64,000 nt of DNA from Tupaia tana (GCA_026018925.1 JAKSZU010000012.1:26029814-26093813); one strand, 5' to 3'. Numbered from the stretch's first letter, positions 1 through 12,336 are shown. Notes: generated by a model not told the origin, from the sequence alone. A program made the numbers and translations.

Positions 1-249
1 ATTTAGAGGCCTAAATAGAACAAAAGTTGAATGCATCCCTCAAGCAACAGGAAATCCTACCAATTGTCAAGTCTGTCTATTACAATTTTGCGTTCCAGAG
101 CTGAAGAAATAATCACAGGTTAGGTTCGGTGACCCTGTGGGCCTTCTGTAAGTGAGACAGATCTCAGATAGAGCTCCAGTGATCAACTTAGACCCATAAA
201 CTCCTACTCTGAAGATATGGGCTTCATTCAAAAATTTTTAAAACTTCTT

Positions 250-645
250 TTCAAAATATTACTACAAAGGAAAAAAAACACAAGTTCCAGACTGGGAGCA
301 AGTACTTACAGTACATATATCAGACAATGGACTTGTATCTAAACTATACAAAGAACTTTTGTAAATCACTAATAAAAAGTGAAACATCTCAGTTTGAAAA
401 TTGTTAAATTCAAATACATATTTCTTGAAAGGACATATTAATGGCAAAAAAATGCATGAAAATGTGCTCGCTGGGAAAGTGCAAATTGAAACAGAATGAA
501 ATACCACTGCATACCTATCGATGCCAAATGTTAGAAAAGATATAAAACCAGAACTTTCATATACTGCTAATGAGAGCAAACTGGAAGAAACACTTTGGAA
601 AACAATTTTGTAGTTTGAAAAATGTCTAACATAGACTTGCAATCA
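250..645 (+). mobile_element. Old L1 ORF2 3' fragment
   Basis: CCAGACTGGGAGCAAGTACTT, ATCAGACAATGGACTTGTATC, TATACAAAGAACTTTTGTAA and GAAATACCACTGCATACCTA are the decayed L1M ORF2 C-terminal region in sense orientation. No open frame is left. Confidence 0.75.
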
Positions 646-1320
646 TATTAGGTAAAAAAATTATTTTGAATCAATGATCTAAATTGTTGATTTATAAAAC
701 TAGATAAATAAGAGCAGGTTAGAACTAAAGACAATAGAAAGTAGATAATATAAAATATAAGCCCTAAAGAATAAATTAGCAAACAGATGTGTAGTAGAGG
801 TAACCAACTAAACCAAAGTTGACTAAATGTAGCAATTAATAAAATGATGAATAAAAGTAAGAATGACCAATAAAACAATATAGGAATAAATTACTGATAC
901 CGGGAACAAAAAGGAGTCATACTTATGGATTCTGCAAATATTTAAATAATGAAACTATTATGTCAATAAGTTAGAAGAAATGAAAAATTCTTAGGCCAAT
1001 TGCATTTTATGTAACACTGATGATTTTGATTTTATGCCTATATTAGGCTATTTTCCTATTTAATGTTATCTAATTTTGATTCCTTGTTCTTTCTTTGTTT
1101 TGCATTATCAAATGCTATAAAATAGGACTTGTTTACTTATAAAATTGTCATTTTATCTCTATTTTTCTTTCAGTTTTTCTAACAGTTCACTCTTATTAAT
1201 TTCTCTTGTTATTGAACATGTTAATTACAATTGTTTAAAAGTAACTGTTAACTCCACTGTGTGTGTCTAGTGTAAGACTATTTCTATTGTCAGTTTTTAC
1301 CCCTTAGGTTTAATGGCATG
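641..1320. other. AT-rich sequence, nothing recognised
   Basis: No conserved reading frame or repeat family could be recognised. Confidence 0.6.
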
Positions 1321-1527
1321 ATTTTTTTTTAAATGTTTTTGCTATGGGGCACATGTGCTCACCAGAGAGAGAGAGACAGCAAATGGCAGAAAAAGAAGGA
1401 AAGTGGGAAACACCCTCCCCCAAGAGGAATGGCCATGCTGCAATCCCTTCTCCTCCGTTCTCCCCTGGGATTTTCAGTACACACTCACACACACATTACA
1501 TGGAGTCAGTTCTTTGGGATCCAGTAG
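1321..1527 (-). mobile_element. CYN-like SINE, 5'-truncated
   Basis: Tail T-run, TTTTTGCTATGGGGCACATG, GAGA-rich part and AATCCCTTCTCCTCC on the minus strand; the tRNA head is missing. Diverged copy. Confidence 0.8.
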
Positions 1528-3078
1528 GTTAATATGAACTTGGCTACCATGTCTTTGTGTTTTTGGTTGGATATCAGACATTTTTTATTTCAATTTACAA
1601 ACTTCTTCCAACATTGAGATTTTATATTTTACACTTTTTTTCCCTGCTATTCAGACAAGGTGGGGATTGATTATTTTTGTGTAATTAGGGTCTATGAAAA
1701 TCTGAATTTTGATTTCAGTTTAGTTTGCTATCTCTCATTTCCTCTGGTGTTGAGTACTTGATCCTCTACTGCTTGCAACTAAATCCAAATTTGAAAACCA
1801 AGCCTCCTTCTCTTGGTACATCCATAACTCTAATATTTGTGACTTCAGTGTTTTCCAACTGCATTTTCAGAAAGTATTTGCTTCATCTTTTAGTCCTCTG
1901 TCTCACATATGTACAATATTAGGGAAAAAGCTAAGAAGGAAGAATAAGTGGGAAAAGGTCATCTTTCAGGCATTATTCACTTTTTTTCTCATTTTCAAAA
2001 AGACTCTTGCCCATAAGATTTTCAAAATCTGGTTGGCTTCTGTTTTGTTTTGGTTTGGTTGTTCATTTGTTTTGTCCCTCTTGTAGTAGTCTTATGCTCT
2101 GGTATAAGTTTTAACCATTTTAACCATCTATCTGGTCCAAGCCCCAAAATTAGCAATACTTTCATGCAATAAAGAGTTTTAGAAGGCCAGCTCACCTTAC
2201 CATGTCTCCCCCATGTAGTATAGTCCTGACTCATTGATTATGCAACTTAGTTTCATATTAAAATAATTATTTCTACATTTTAGTAAAATTCTCTGATTTC
2301 AATAAGAGTATTAGTCTACAACAAACTACTTTATCTTCCTTAGCAGTGGAGATATCTTTCTGAAAGTGTTTATTAATTTTTTTTCATACACAACCCTGGA
2401 ATACTATTATTTAATTTAAATAGCTATGGAGTTTTTGCTTATAATCTTTTCTTTTTTTTTTTTGCTCTGTTAAGTCTTCCCTGTTTAAAGAAATATAAAT
2501 ATTTCACAGTGGTATCATTTGAGATGTAACTACACTCTTCTCTTTCACTGTATAGACCATTTCATCTTAGTATTCTTTATATTAGTAATACATTACTACA
2601 TCACAGAAACATTGGACTGAAGCACAAGATTTGTTACATCATCATTTCCTAAGATCAGGAAACTAGGCACAGCTTAGCTGGGTCATCTAATTCAGGGTCT
2701 TTCACAAGCTGCTGACAAGGTGCCAGTCAGGACATAGTCATGTAAAGGTTTGACTGGGGAACGGTAAGTATCCACAGTTGTGGTTGACGTTAGGATTCTT
2801 TCTTCTGAGCTAATAGAATGATAACCTTAGTTTGCCCTCAGGCAGATGATATCCTAGTTCCTTATCACATGAGCCTCTTCAAAATGGTAACTGGCTTTAT
2901 CAAAGCAAAAAGATTCAGAAGGCAAGAGAAAAAGAGAATGAGAGAGTTCGAGCATGGCAGAAATCAATGTTTTTGTACCTTAATCATTGAAGTAATATTC
3001 CATCATTTTTGACTATTTAAAAAAAAAGTACTTAATATGTATGACTTGTTTTTTTGAATTATGCATACATTTGTTGGC
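1528..3078. other. Intergenic; ancient repeat traces only
   Basis: Around 2640-2790 the segments AGGAAACTAGGCACAGCTTAG, GGGTCTTTCACAAGCTGC and GGTTTGACTGGGGAA look like a very old mammalian interspersed repeat that I cannot name securely. Nothing else is recognised. Confidence 0.4.
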
Positions 3079-3330
3079 TAGCTATATGACCTGGTGGTTA
3101 AGGCAGCCAGATACCACATGCCTGATCTTGCAAATGGAGTCTGGGAGCCAGTGGCTTGAGAAATATGTCAGGAATATATGCATGCATGCCCCAAACCAAA
3201 CTAGATGAAGAACTGGAGAAAGTATTGTGGCATGACCATTCCCCATGGGCGATGATTTCTTTCTTACCCACTCTCTGTCTCTCCTTGGCAAGTGCACATG
3301 CCCTTTGGCAAAACTGTTTTTTTTAAAGAA
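3079..3330 (+). mobile_element. Old CYN-like SINE
   Basis: Begins AGCTATATGACCTGGTGGTT, has CATGCATGCCCCA, TTGTGGCATGACCATTCCCC and CCCTTTGGCAAAAC, then a T-run. Many CpG-decay differences, so it is an old copy. Confidence 0.75.
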
Positions 3331-3349
3331 AAATATTTATGCTTTGTAA

Positions 3350-3560
3350 AAGAGCTAAAGCAAACTAATTGACATATGAATTATCTCATGTATTTCCCAT
3401 TTTTCTAAATGGTAAGAACACTTAAATATGTACTCTTGGCAGTTTTCAAAAGTGCTATTAATTGCTATCAACTGTAGTCATCATGTTGTACAACAGAGCT
3501 CTTAAACTTATTCCTCCTGTATGACATTTTATATCCTGTCACAGGGCTGACATCTCGGCT
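3350..3560 (-). mobile_element. L1MA-like 3' UTR fragment
   Basis: Antisense text such as AACTGTAGTCATCATGTTGTAC and CTTAAACTTATTCCTCCTGT is the decayed L1 3' UTR. Confidence 0.55.
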
Positions 3561-3974
3561 TTGTCATAACATATTGATTAGAAGGGAGCCATTGATCTCT
3601 CTCACGCTGAAGGGGAAAGGACTACACAGGAGTGAAATGAGGAGCAATCTAAGGCCTGGGTGTCACAACATACATAAAAACACTTGACAAATATTACAGA
3701 TTTAACACTACGCACAACATTTTTTAAAAAAGAAATACCTTCCAAGGAGCAATTAGAAAGCATTGTATGATCAAAAATAGCCATGTTTAGTTCTTACATT
3801 ATTTGGTGGGATCATGGTTGTTTACAGCTATTCTTTATGGTGTTTTTGGTTGTTTTGTTTTGTTTTTCTTTTCTCTCATTTTTTTTTTATTTTTGCTTTC
3901 CTTAAACATTTTGAAGTAAATTAAAATATTAAGTTGTCTAAATGTGTGTTCTCTTTATTTCTGGAGTTTTATTT
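3561..3974. other. No feature recognised
   Basis: Unique AT-rich sequence with a T/G-rich run near 3850-3895. Confidence 0.5.
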
Positions 3975-4140
3975 TATCTTAATTTACATAATAATTGTAC
4001 ATATTTATGGGATACAGTGTGATATTTCAAAATATGTGGAATAATCAAAGAGTATTTGGCATATCCATCACCTCTACCATTATTGCTTCTTGTAGTGAGA
4101 ACATTTAAAATCTTCTCTTCAAGACTTGTGCATAAAATGC
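3975..4140 (-). mobile_element. L1MA-like 3' UTR fragment
   Basis: ATAATTGTACATATTTATGG, GATACAGTGTGATATTTC and GCATATCCATCACCTCTACC are the typical antisense 3' UTR of old L1s. Confidence 0.8.
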
Positions 4141-4285
4141 TCTCTCACTTTAAAAATAAAAATGCTATGCAAGAAAATGAAGTTTCAGAGAAAATCTTAG
4201 ATTCTGATTTTTTAACATAATATGTAATAAAAATAATATACAAAAATTCATATATTTGTACTACATGTGTATCATGAGACATCTA

Positions 4286-4640
4286 GTCAAACATATTTTT
4301 ATTTTATTTTTATTATTATTATTTATACATTCAATCATCATACATCATTTAGATAGTAAAGAGATTTTACCCAACATGATGTACGCCACGCAGCAGGCCA
4401 GTTAAGAATACTGTATACAATCAACAGGCAGCAAACTATATTTGTGTCCCACAAATGTCTTCTCCATTTTTTTCCCAAATTTTCCTTACTGCACTCTTCC
4501 ACTCTTTTCCACTTTGTCTCCAGTATCCATAACAATTATCAATGCTTTTATGTCTTCCAGTCCTTTAGTCTCTCCCACAGAGTGTAGATAATTGGTATAT
4601 GTAAGTAGAGACATACAATGTCTCTCTTTCATAGCCAGTC
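4286..4640 (-). mobile_element. Lineage-specific L1 3' end
   Basis: TTATACATTCAATCATCATACA, GATTTTACCCAACATGATGT and TCTCTCTTTCATAGCC. The same antisense 3' end recurs at 39725, 49629 and 50632, so this is a dispersed family, probably the lineage's own L1. Confidence 0.65.
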
Positions 4641-4879
4641 AAACATATTTTAATTAATCAAGAAGTGAACTAAAAGTATGGACACAGATTTATATTAGTG
4701 AGTACTAAAACAAATTGAATAATCCTCTTTAAGTAAAAATAGACATAGTAAATATTACAAGACCATTGGCTATAATACCTAAAATATTCTGTAATTCTAT
4801 GTTGAATATTATGATCTGAAAAATAATTCAGTATAAATTTATCCACTTAACATTTCCTAGAGGATTTATATTAATCTTT

Positions 4880-5080
4880 TTTATTTTTAAAATATTTATT
4901 TAATTTTATTTATTCATTCATTTTATTTTAATTTGATCAGAAAGAGAAATAGAGAGAAAGACAGAGAGAGAGAGACAGAGAGAAATTGAGAAAGCAAGCA
5001 GCCAGGTACGGGACTTGAACTGTGGTCAGCCATGTGAGAGTGTCCAGCACCTTAACCACCACACCATCTGCTGGTCCCTA
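4880..5080 (-). mobile_element. Short-form tRNA SINE (head plus CT-rich)
   Basis: Minus strand: GGGACCAGCAGATGGTGTGG head with B box, fused directly to a CT-rich run and an AT-rich tail, without the GC-rich body of the long form. Same short type as 5688, 26167, 37569 and 49198. Confidence 0.8.
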
Positions 5081-5687
5081 TATTGATCTTTAAACTAATA
5101 CTTTTTTAGGAATTCAGAGAAGTATGTTACAATGCCAAATTCTAGGCCATTAATACCATTTTTTAGCTCTTTATATTTGTGTTTTTAGATTGGGTTTTTA
5201 TCATGCATATTTACTTATTAATCTCTTTTTTTGTAGTATTAGCTAAAGCAAAACAAAAATAAAAATAAAATGTTCCAAAAGAGATAAAAACACTACCTGT
5301 TCTACTTAATGGTAGGAAATAGAAATAACTATCATTAGTATATTAAAATATTGCTAATCGGCTTCTAAGAATTTAAAAAATGTATTCATGGAATAACATG
5401 TGCAAATGAGAAAGTGAGATAAAAAAAAAAGAGAGAGATAAAGGAGCATCCTCCATAAGATAGGTCGTGCCAGTCACTGTCCCTTCCTCCAGTCCTCTAA
5501 ACTTTTGAATCTGGGGCACTCACACTTGTGCCTGGCATGTTTCAGACCCACTGGTTCAGTCCTTGTGTAATCCTTTCTCCTTCATTGTGTGTTGTCACCA
5601 TATGATTTCTGGTTTCTCTTGAGCAGTTCATTATTATTGTACCACAGAGCCAGTCCTTTTGGCAATTTTTAAAATGATGATTCAAGG
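5081..5687. other. No feature recognised
   Basis: Unique AT-rich sequence; nothing coding. Confidence 0.5.
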
Positions 5688-5870
5688 GCCAGCAGGTGGC
5701 ATGTTAGTTTAGATGCTGGACTTTCACATGGCTGACTGCAGTTCGAGTCCTGGAACTGGCAACTTCCTTTCTCACTATCCCTCTACCTCTCTCTGGTGAG
5801 TACAAGTGCCTTATAGCAAATTTAGAAAATAAAAATAATAAACACAATTAAATAAAATTAATTCTTTAAA
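5688..5870 (+). mobile_element. Short-form tRNA SINE
   Basis: GGGCCAGCAGGTGGCATG head, B box GTTCGAGTCC, GGAACTGGCAACTTCC, CT-rich run and an AAATAAAAT-rich tail. Confidence 0.82.
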
Positions 5871-6779
5871 AAATAATAATTCAAGCAGCAAAAAATGTTT
5901 GCCAAAGAATATATATAAAAAAATATCCCTCACCTCTCTAACTTTTGTTTCTCTGGTTTCTCTTCTCAAAGACCAACTCTGATACTGATTTTCCTTATTA
6001 CACCTACTGCTGTTTTGGCATATTTATTACTCCTTCAATACATTTTTGCTATTACAGTTTATTAACATATGACATATTATTTAGATTGTTCCCAATGCGT
6101 AATCTTCTTAGTTATTTCTAGTCTTTACTAAAAGAATGGTAAAATAAAATGTCATCTAAATTCAAAGAGGTTATTTTGTGTTATTAAGGGGACATTTGAT
6201 GAAGTAGATGGATGACTGAATGGTAATGTACAAAATATATATAACTCAGATTGAAAATTACCAATATGATCAAAAGCAGTTGGGTTATATCATGGGTTCT
6301 AAAGTAATTTCCTAGGAACGCTTGGTAAAATGATAGGGAGCGGGACTAGATCAAGCCATTTATGTATCATGTCATGTAAATTGCCAGTGTGTGGATCTCA
6401 GTGCTGAAGGACATAAGGGTCCTCTAACTTTGAATGCTGACGTTGTAGAATAGAGTTGCAGACCATGTTTCCACCTTGCAGAACTGTTTGAACTGTGACA
6501 ATTAGTAAATTCAGGCAACTCAGGTAATAAGGCATTTAAACCCCTGACTCTTCTTTACCTTTTCCTGGTCTTTCATTCTTTATTTTCTTGTCAGGTAGCT
6601 TCAATAGGTTTGATAAGCATATCAATAAAAATCCAGAAAGATTTCTAACTTCTTTTCATTAACTTATTTTGATGGGTTGAATGATCTATTTGAGTGTGGT
6701 GTAATGTAACATCTGCAATCTTCATCTTTTTTTTTTTGTTCTGAACATATGCATATGATATTTGGATCATACCAGATTC
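5871..6779. other. No feature recognised
   Basis: Unique AT-rich sequence; no conserved frame or repeat recognised. Confidence 0.5.
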
Positions 6780-7840
6780 CAATATTTATTATTATGCAAT
6801 TACAATAATTAAAATAGAGTTACACTGGCATATGGATAGAAAAGTATGTGAATGAGTCTGGAAATAAACCCACCTATATATTTGATTTGCAATAAAAGTA
6901 TCACATGATGTGCTGTGTGATAGATTTTTTTAAACGAATGCTTTTGGAAATACTGAAATATTCATATATTAATAGAAGAGTTGATTCCTATTTCACAGCA
7001 GACACAAAAGTCAGTTCTAGATGAAACCTAGGCCTAATGTAAAGCTAAAGTAACCCAGAATGTTGAATGTGATATAGTAGAGTATCTTCATGATTGGATT
7101 AGACAAAGCTTTTTTTTCTTTTTTCTTCTCTTTTTTAAAGTTAATTTTTTTTTTCTTTTTTCTGGAGAGGTTTTCACTATAGGGTGTGTGTGCTCGCCAG
7201 AAAGACACAAAGAGAGAAAGTAAGAAATCACCCCCCAAGGGAGGATGGCCATGCCGCAATCCTTTCTCCTCCATTCTCCTCTTGGGATCTTGAGCATGCA
7301 CACACACGCACCCAACGTGAGTTTAAGCCACCAGGTCCGGGACTCAAACCGCGGTTGGCTACAGGGAAGTCCAGCAACATAGCCATTATGCTAACTGCTG
7401 ATCCCACGTTGTTTTTTTTTTTTTTTTTTTTTTTTTTAGTGAGAAAGTGATTCACATAGTCTGAGAAGATATTTGGAGGACAAAACTCTGAAAAAAGACT
7501 CATACACAGACTATAAAAATAACTTTTATAACTTCATAAGAAAAAGACAAATGACTCAATTCTAAATAAATGGGCACCAGACTTCAATTGTGCCCCACCA
7601 GAGATAAGATGCAAGTGACCAATATCCATAGTTTGCACATCATTAGTGATGGAAAATGCATATTAAAACCATAGTAAAATAGTATTATATACCCAGCTTA
7701 ATGGCACCAAATAAACATACACTCATCCATCTCCCACAGTACTAAGCAAGCTGGTGAGGATGAACAACAGAATGCTCATACATAACTTGTAAACATGTAA
7801 ATGGCATATGATTTTGGAAATGATTTAGCATTTTCTATTT
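6780..7840 (+). mobile_element. Old L1 ORF2 3' region, split by a SINE
   Basis: Decayed L1 text in sense orientation (GGAAATAAACCCACCTATAT, AATAAATGGGCACCAGACTT, GGTGAGGATGAACAACAG, CTCATACATAACTTG). A SINE (7108-7406) interrupts it. Confidence 0.7.
7108..7406 (-). mobile_element. CYN-like SINE, full length
   Basis: Head GGGATCAGCAGTTAGCATAA at 7405 and B box GTTTGAGTCCCGG, body GTGTGCGTGTGTGC and tail near 7140-7170 on the minus strand. Inserted in an old L1. Confidence 0.88.
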
Positions 7841-8354
7841 TTTTAATCATCCATTAAACTGTGATTTAATCTGATAGTAAAACACAAGAAGCAATATTAG
7901 AGTTGGTTTAGTAAATTATATATTTTACCTTTGAAAGCCATAGAAATCAGTTATCCTAGTTTTTTTCCTATAAAACACCTATTTTCCAAACCATTATGCA
8001 CCAACAATTTTAATTAGAATATAATGACAGATGACACTTTATATTTTTAAAATATACTTGAAGTCAATGACTCAGAAAAGTTACCTGCTGCAATAAGTTT
8101 GAGGGGAAATGTCATAATCTATATCATTACAGATATAAAGTATAATGGTTTAGTTTTTAGTGCTTGACAAGGAGAAATCATGATTAAAATGTCAATATGA
8201 AATCACTTGATTATAGTACAATATCTAACATTTGAAATGCATCCATGCTCTTTTGTATATTAGAGTCAAGTATATTTATTTTCACATCTGTCATCACTGC
8301 TATTGCAAAGGAGAAATACTATTGTCTTATTTTCCAAGAGATATACAAAGGGCA
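7841..8354. other. No feature recognised
   Basis: AT-rich; lies between an L1 fragment and the RAP1A retrocopy. Confidence 0.5.
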
Positions 8355-8998
8355 TTTTTTTTTTTCTCCAGGGAACTTGTGCAAACCAATGTAAAATCTA
8401 AGTTCTTCACATAATACATAAAACAGTAGAAGCCTCTTTGGATCCGTATTTTGAAATCTGGAATGCTGCCACTTTCCAATTAGAACAGGTTTTCATTCCT
8501 GTAATCTGGCTCAGCGCTGCTGCTGACTACAGGTCTAGAGCAGCCGACTTGATTTCTTTTTAGGCTTCTTCTTTTTCACTGATGTTTTTCTATTGATCTA
8601 TCTGACCAGGTCATAAAACATCTCATTAATGTTGATCTTTGACTTTGCAGCAGATCCTAAAAAAGGCACAGTTACACCACTGTCTTTCTGGCCCTGTTCT
8701 TTGCCAAGTGCTCACTCATCTTCCAGGTCACATTTATTACCAACCAAAATCATTGGAATATCTCTGTGTCCTTAACTCTGTGTCCTTAACTGATAGGTCC
8801 TGTAAGTTGTTAAACATGGGCTGAGCTGTAATGCAATATACTAGTGCAAACCCTGGGGCAGTCTTCATATATCTCATTGTTGTAGATTGTTGTCTCCCTG
8901 CTGTATCCAGGATTTCAAGTATATACTGTTGGCAATCTACCTCAACTTGCTTTCTGTAGGAATCTTCTATAGTTGGGTCATACTTTTTAAGCATTCTT
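8355..8998 (-). pseudogene. RAP1AP: Processed, 5'-truncated RAP1A pseudogene
   Basis: Retrocopy of the small GTPase RAP1A mRNA. On the minus strand it begins at [20 protein letters not shown] (RAP1A switch I, about codon 31), so the P-loop is missing. It continues through ILDTAG, GFALVY.ITAQ and NDLQDL, then, after frameshifts, [30 protein letters not shown] and DLVRQINRK, and ends with the lysine-rich KKKPKKKS and a CaaX-like end. The lysine-rich tail is RAP1A, not RAP1B. About 180 bp of 3' UTR follow, ending in a T-run at 8357-8366 that is the poly(A) tail on the minus strand. It has no introns, at least two frameshifts (around 8777 and 8690), small deletions and an in-frame stop in the DERVV segment, so it cannot encode a GTPase. 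Confidence 0.93.
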
Positions 8999-9537
8999 TC
9001 ACTTTACTATCTATATGTTATATTTAAATTTTTTAAGGGAAAAAATAAAGTATTAAATACCTACTCCATAACAAGATAAAAAGGAGGTAAAACTAAAGAA
9101 ATGTATACCATTGACCATAAAGTATAAAAAGTTTGTAGGACACAGGCTTGTCTGATAAGCCACAAGGAAGAAATTCAAGTTGTAAAGAATTAGTCATTAT
9201 AAAGGGCTTAATATATGATGAATGAATGAATAACTGAAGTTTGTGAATCTGAAAGTAATTACCGTAATTACTATCTAGAGCATTCAATTTGCCATTTGAG
9301 AATGTAATTTACATGTATGGGAACTCACCCATTGGGGATGCCCATTCCTGACATCCTTCAGTTTCTAAGCTATTGATGCTTCCACTAAGTTATCAGTCGC
9401 TTTATCCCATCAATCCTCACCCTTCTATAAGTATTTATCAGTTTTGCATACATACAGCAGACCGGTTCACTTGGAACAGTAGGTCTCTTACGGGAAGAGC
9501 TCCAAAGATGCAATGATTTCAGAAAGACTCCACACAT
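8999..9537. other. No feature recognised
   Basis: Unique sequence with no convincing frame. Confidence 0.5.
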
Positions 9538-9806
9538 GGGGCCAGCAGGTGGCATGGCAGTTATGTCACTGGACTTCCACATAGCCAACTGCAGTTCAAG
9601 TCTCAGGTTCAGTGGCTTGAAAGTCACACTGGGTGCATGTGCTTGTGTGCCCAAGATCCTAGGAGGAGAATGGGGAAAAATGATTGTGGCATGGCCATCC
9701 CCCTGGAGTGTGATTTCTCACTTTCCCTCTCACTGTGTTTCTCTCTCTCTCTCTTCAGTGAGCACACATGCCCTAAGGCAAAAACCTCTAAAATAAAAAA
9801 AAAAGA
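9538..9806 (+). mobile_element. CYN-like SINE, older long form
   Basis: GGGGCCAGCAGGTGGCATGG head, CAGTTCAAGTC B box, body to AAAACCTCTAAAATAAAA. TSD about 12 bp (AGACTCCACACA before, AGATTCCACACA after). Confidence 0.87.
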
Positions 9807-10060
9807 TTCCACACAGAATTGCAAGGAAAATTTCTTATTGTTTTACCTAAAAGATCCTTAAACTGGTTCACACCTGTTTATTTTTACATTTCCAGATTTA
9901 TCAGTTTGTGATGTATAATAAAATAACAATAAAAATTAGGGATAAAACCAAGTTCAGAAATTTGAAAAAGAATTAAAGAATCTATTAAAAGGTATTAACG
10001 GTCAGTAGCCCTTAATGTAGGTAAATCTATCTATTTATCCACCTGAATGTTTTTCATAAA

Positions 10061-10137
10061 GCATCTCTGTGCTGCAATCCTCCTGCCTCAGCCTCCTGGG
10101 TCACTGGAATTATAAGTGCATACCACCACAGCCAGCC
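10061..10137 (-). mobile_element. Short 7SL-derived (Alu/FLAM-like) element
   Basis: Reads GGCTGGCTGTGGTGGTATGC, then ATTCCAGTGACCCAGGAGGC and TGAGGCAGGAGGATTGCAGC on the minus strand, matching the 5' part of 7SL RNA and Alu left monomers. It ends AGATGC after only about 76 bp with no obvious poly(A). It has the same length and the same AGATGC end as the copy at 52083, so they may belong to one short family. Clear TSDs were not found. Confidence 0.75.
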
Positions 10138-10480
10138 TTTTTATAGTGAATTAGACTAATGTAGTCATGCAGTTAACTCTCTGCAAAGAAACATTTTATT
10201 TCACATAATCCTGACTACCAGATCTGTTCTGTGGAGGCTAAATAGGAGGAAAAAATCTTCAAAAGCCTGTTAAATGAGTTGTCTCAGATCTTAGGTACTT
10301 CATAAATTTTCATAGTGTTGTTTTGACATTAATCACATTATATGCTCTGCATTGGGTGTCTAAGAAAATTACAGATGTAATAATACAAAGGCCAGAGTTG
10401 TTTACATTGTAAGATTCTTTGGTTACAAAACACAATACCTTTTCCTTAGAATAAGATGCATGCTTCTCAGGCGGTTTATG
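10138..10480. other. 3' flank of the OR52E-type gene
   Basis: Unique sequence, probably including the receptor's 3' UTR. No repeat recognised. Confidence 0.4.
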
Positions 10481-11419
10481 TCAACCTTTTTTCAAAAAGA
10501 TGCTTAAGACCCTCTCTCGAATCTGCTTTGTCCTCACGCCATAGATGACAGGATTAAGGGCAGGTGGAACAACAACATAGAGATTAGCCAGAAGAACATG
10601 AATGTATACGGGAACATTCCTACCAAACCGGTGGGTCATGAAGGAGAAAAAAGCTGGAGTGAAGAAGACCAGGATGACACAGATGTGGGACCCACACGTG
10701 TTAAGTGCCTTGAGCCTGGCATCCCGAGAAGGAAGGCAGAAGACAGCTTGGAGTATTCTCACATAGGAGATAATGATCAGAACCACATCAATGAGCACCA
10801 TTGATATGAGAATTAATCCAAATATCATGTTGACCTTTATGCTGCCACAGGCCAGCCGAGCAATTCCCATGTGCTCACAGTATGTGTGGGGGATTCTATG
10901 GTGCCCGCAGAAAGGAAGCCTCAAGATGAGAAATACCAGAGGGATAACCAAAATGAAATTGACACCCAACACCACCACCAGAACGAGGCCGATTGTCTTG
11001 TGAGTGAGGATCAGGCTATACCGCAGTGGGTTGCAGATGGCAACGTAGCGATCAAAGGCCATGGCAACCAACACGACAGTCTCCATAGCAGTGAATATAT
11101 GGATGAAGAACATCTGGGCAACACAGCCCCCAAAGCTAATCTCTCTTAAATTAAACCAGAATATGCCCAGCATTTTGGGAATCGTGGATGTTGACAGACC
11201 CAGATCAATGGAAGCTAACATAGCCAAGAAGTAAAACATGGGCTGATGAAGACTGTGTTCAGTCTTGATCACAAACAAGATCGTGATGTTCCCCACAAGG
11301 GCAATCAAGTATACAGAGCAAAAAGGAAACCCAATCCAAATGTGCATTTCTTCAAGGCCTGGAACTCCCAGTAGGAGGAGACAAGAAGGGTGGAATTTGG
11401 TGCCATTTGAGGGGGACAT
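10481..11419 (-). CDS. Class I olfactory receptor, OR52E-type, intact 312 aa
   Basis: Odorant-sensing seven-transmembrane G-protein-coupled receptor; the family acts in olfactory cilia through G-alpha-olf. The single-exon frame is open from ATG (11419) to stop. Visible landmarks are an N-glycosylation site at N5 (NGT), PMFYFLA at residues 60-66, C99 before TM3, the TM3 motif [10 protein letters not shown] around D123-R124-Y125, extracellular-loop cysteines C171/C181/C191, SY at 218-219 in TM5, the TM6 motif [10 protein letters not shown] and NPVIY at 289-293. The 312-aa length is normal for class [21 protein letters not shown] and GVRTKQIRE are OR52E-like; among human genes I recall OR52E6/E8/E4 as closest, so the exact orthologue is uncertain. 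The ATG has G at -3. Its neighbour at 21277 is an OR52N2-type gene on the same strand. I see no inactivating lesion. Confidence 0.93.
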   Translation of the reverse strand: MSPSNGTKFHPSCLLLLGVPGLEEMHIWIGFPFCSVYLIALVGNITILFVIKTEHSLHQPMFYFLAMLASIDLGLSTSTIPKMLGIFWFNLREISFGGCVAQMFFIHIFTAMETVVLVAMAFDRYVAICNPLRYSLILTHKTIGLVLVVVLGVNFILVIPLVFLILRLPFCGHHRIPHTYCEHMGIARLACGSIKVNMIFGLILISMVLIDVVLIIISYVRILQAVFCLPSRDARLKALNTCGSHICVILVFFTPAFFSFMTHRFGRNVPVYIHVLLANLYVVVPPALNPVIYGVRTKQIRERVLSIFLKKG

Positions 11420-11690
11420 CCCTTTATGTTCTGTTGGAATCTGAGAAGAAACAAATAAGTTATCAAATCATTTAAAAATGCACACATCAAATAAAAACTG
11501 CAATAAATTTGAAGCAGTAATCAAGGAATTAAGGTTATACCAAAGACAGTCTGAAAAGTTCATGGAGATTGCATGTTATGAAAAAATCTTGCATAGATTT
11601 CAAATTTCTTTGATCCCAAATAAATTTTTTTATTTCATGTTTTTTCATCACCTTGAAGTCCTCTCATATGTCAGTCTTTGAAATATAGAT

Positions 11691-12170
11691 TTAAAAATTG
11701 TTGCACATCTACTCCATGGAATAATATTCAACCATAAAAAATAACAAGGCCCTGGAATTTGATAGAAAGTGGATGAATATGGATTTGTTGCTGAGTGAAG
11801 CAAGAAAGGCTATGAAAGAGAGATATTGTATGTCTCCACTTAACATATACTGAGTGTCTATGGTAAAGACTGAAAGACTAGAAAACATAAAAGTATTAAA
11901 AATTGTAATGGACACTAGAGACAAAGTGGAAAGATAGTGTGAGAGGGGAAGAGTGTAGGAAATTTGGGGAGAAAATGGAAAGGTAAGACACTTGTGAGAC
12001 ACAGATTAGGTTTATTATCCTGATGAGGATGTGTATGGTGGTCTCAACTGGGCTAGACTGAGGTGTATATCATGCTGGGTAAAGTCTCTTCACAATTTAA
12101 GTGATGTATAGCGATTTAATGTATGGATAATAATAAAAAAAGAAATATATAAAAAGAAATATGGATAGAT
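11691..12170 (+). mobile_element. Lineage-specific L1 3' end
   Basis: CTCCATGGAATAATATTCAACC, ATAAAAAATAAC, GTGGATGAATATGG and AAGAAAGGCTATGAAAGAGA, then a GA-rich 3' UTR and an A-rich end. Sense-orientation counterpart of the fragments at 43985 and 49629. Confidence 0.75.
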
Positions 12171-12291
12171 TCACTGAGAGATTCAAAAATGTTCATTTAA
12201 TTCTGCTAAAGTACAGCAAACATCAGACTATGTCTCCAATTTTATAATACTATTATTTTTGGAATGAGACAAACACTAAGCAAATAAACTA

Positions 12292-12292
12292 T

Positions 12293-12336
<44 letters not shown>
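12292..12336. repeat. (AC)n(AT)n microsatellite
   Basis: Compound dinucleotide repeat, 12 AC followed by about 10 AT units. Confidence 0.95.

Noticed and set aside
8737-8994. Functional RAP-like GTPase of 85 aa
   Set aside because: It lacks the P-loop, has changes in the DTAGTEQ region and frameshifts, and is intronless with a poly(A): a processed pseudogene.
10598-11149. Plus-strand frames opposite the OR52E-type gene
   Set aside because: Low-complexity, charged translations with no family features; shadows of the receptor on the other strand. The same holds for 21406-21780, 44881-45192 and 57419-57686.
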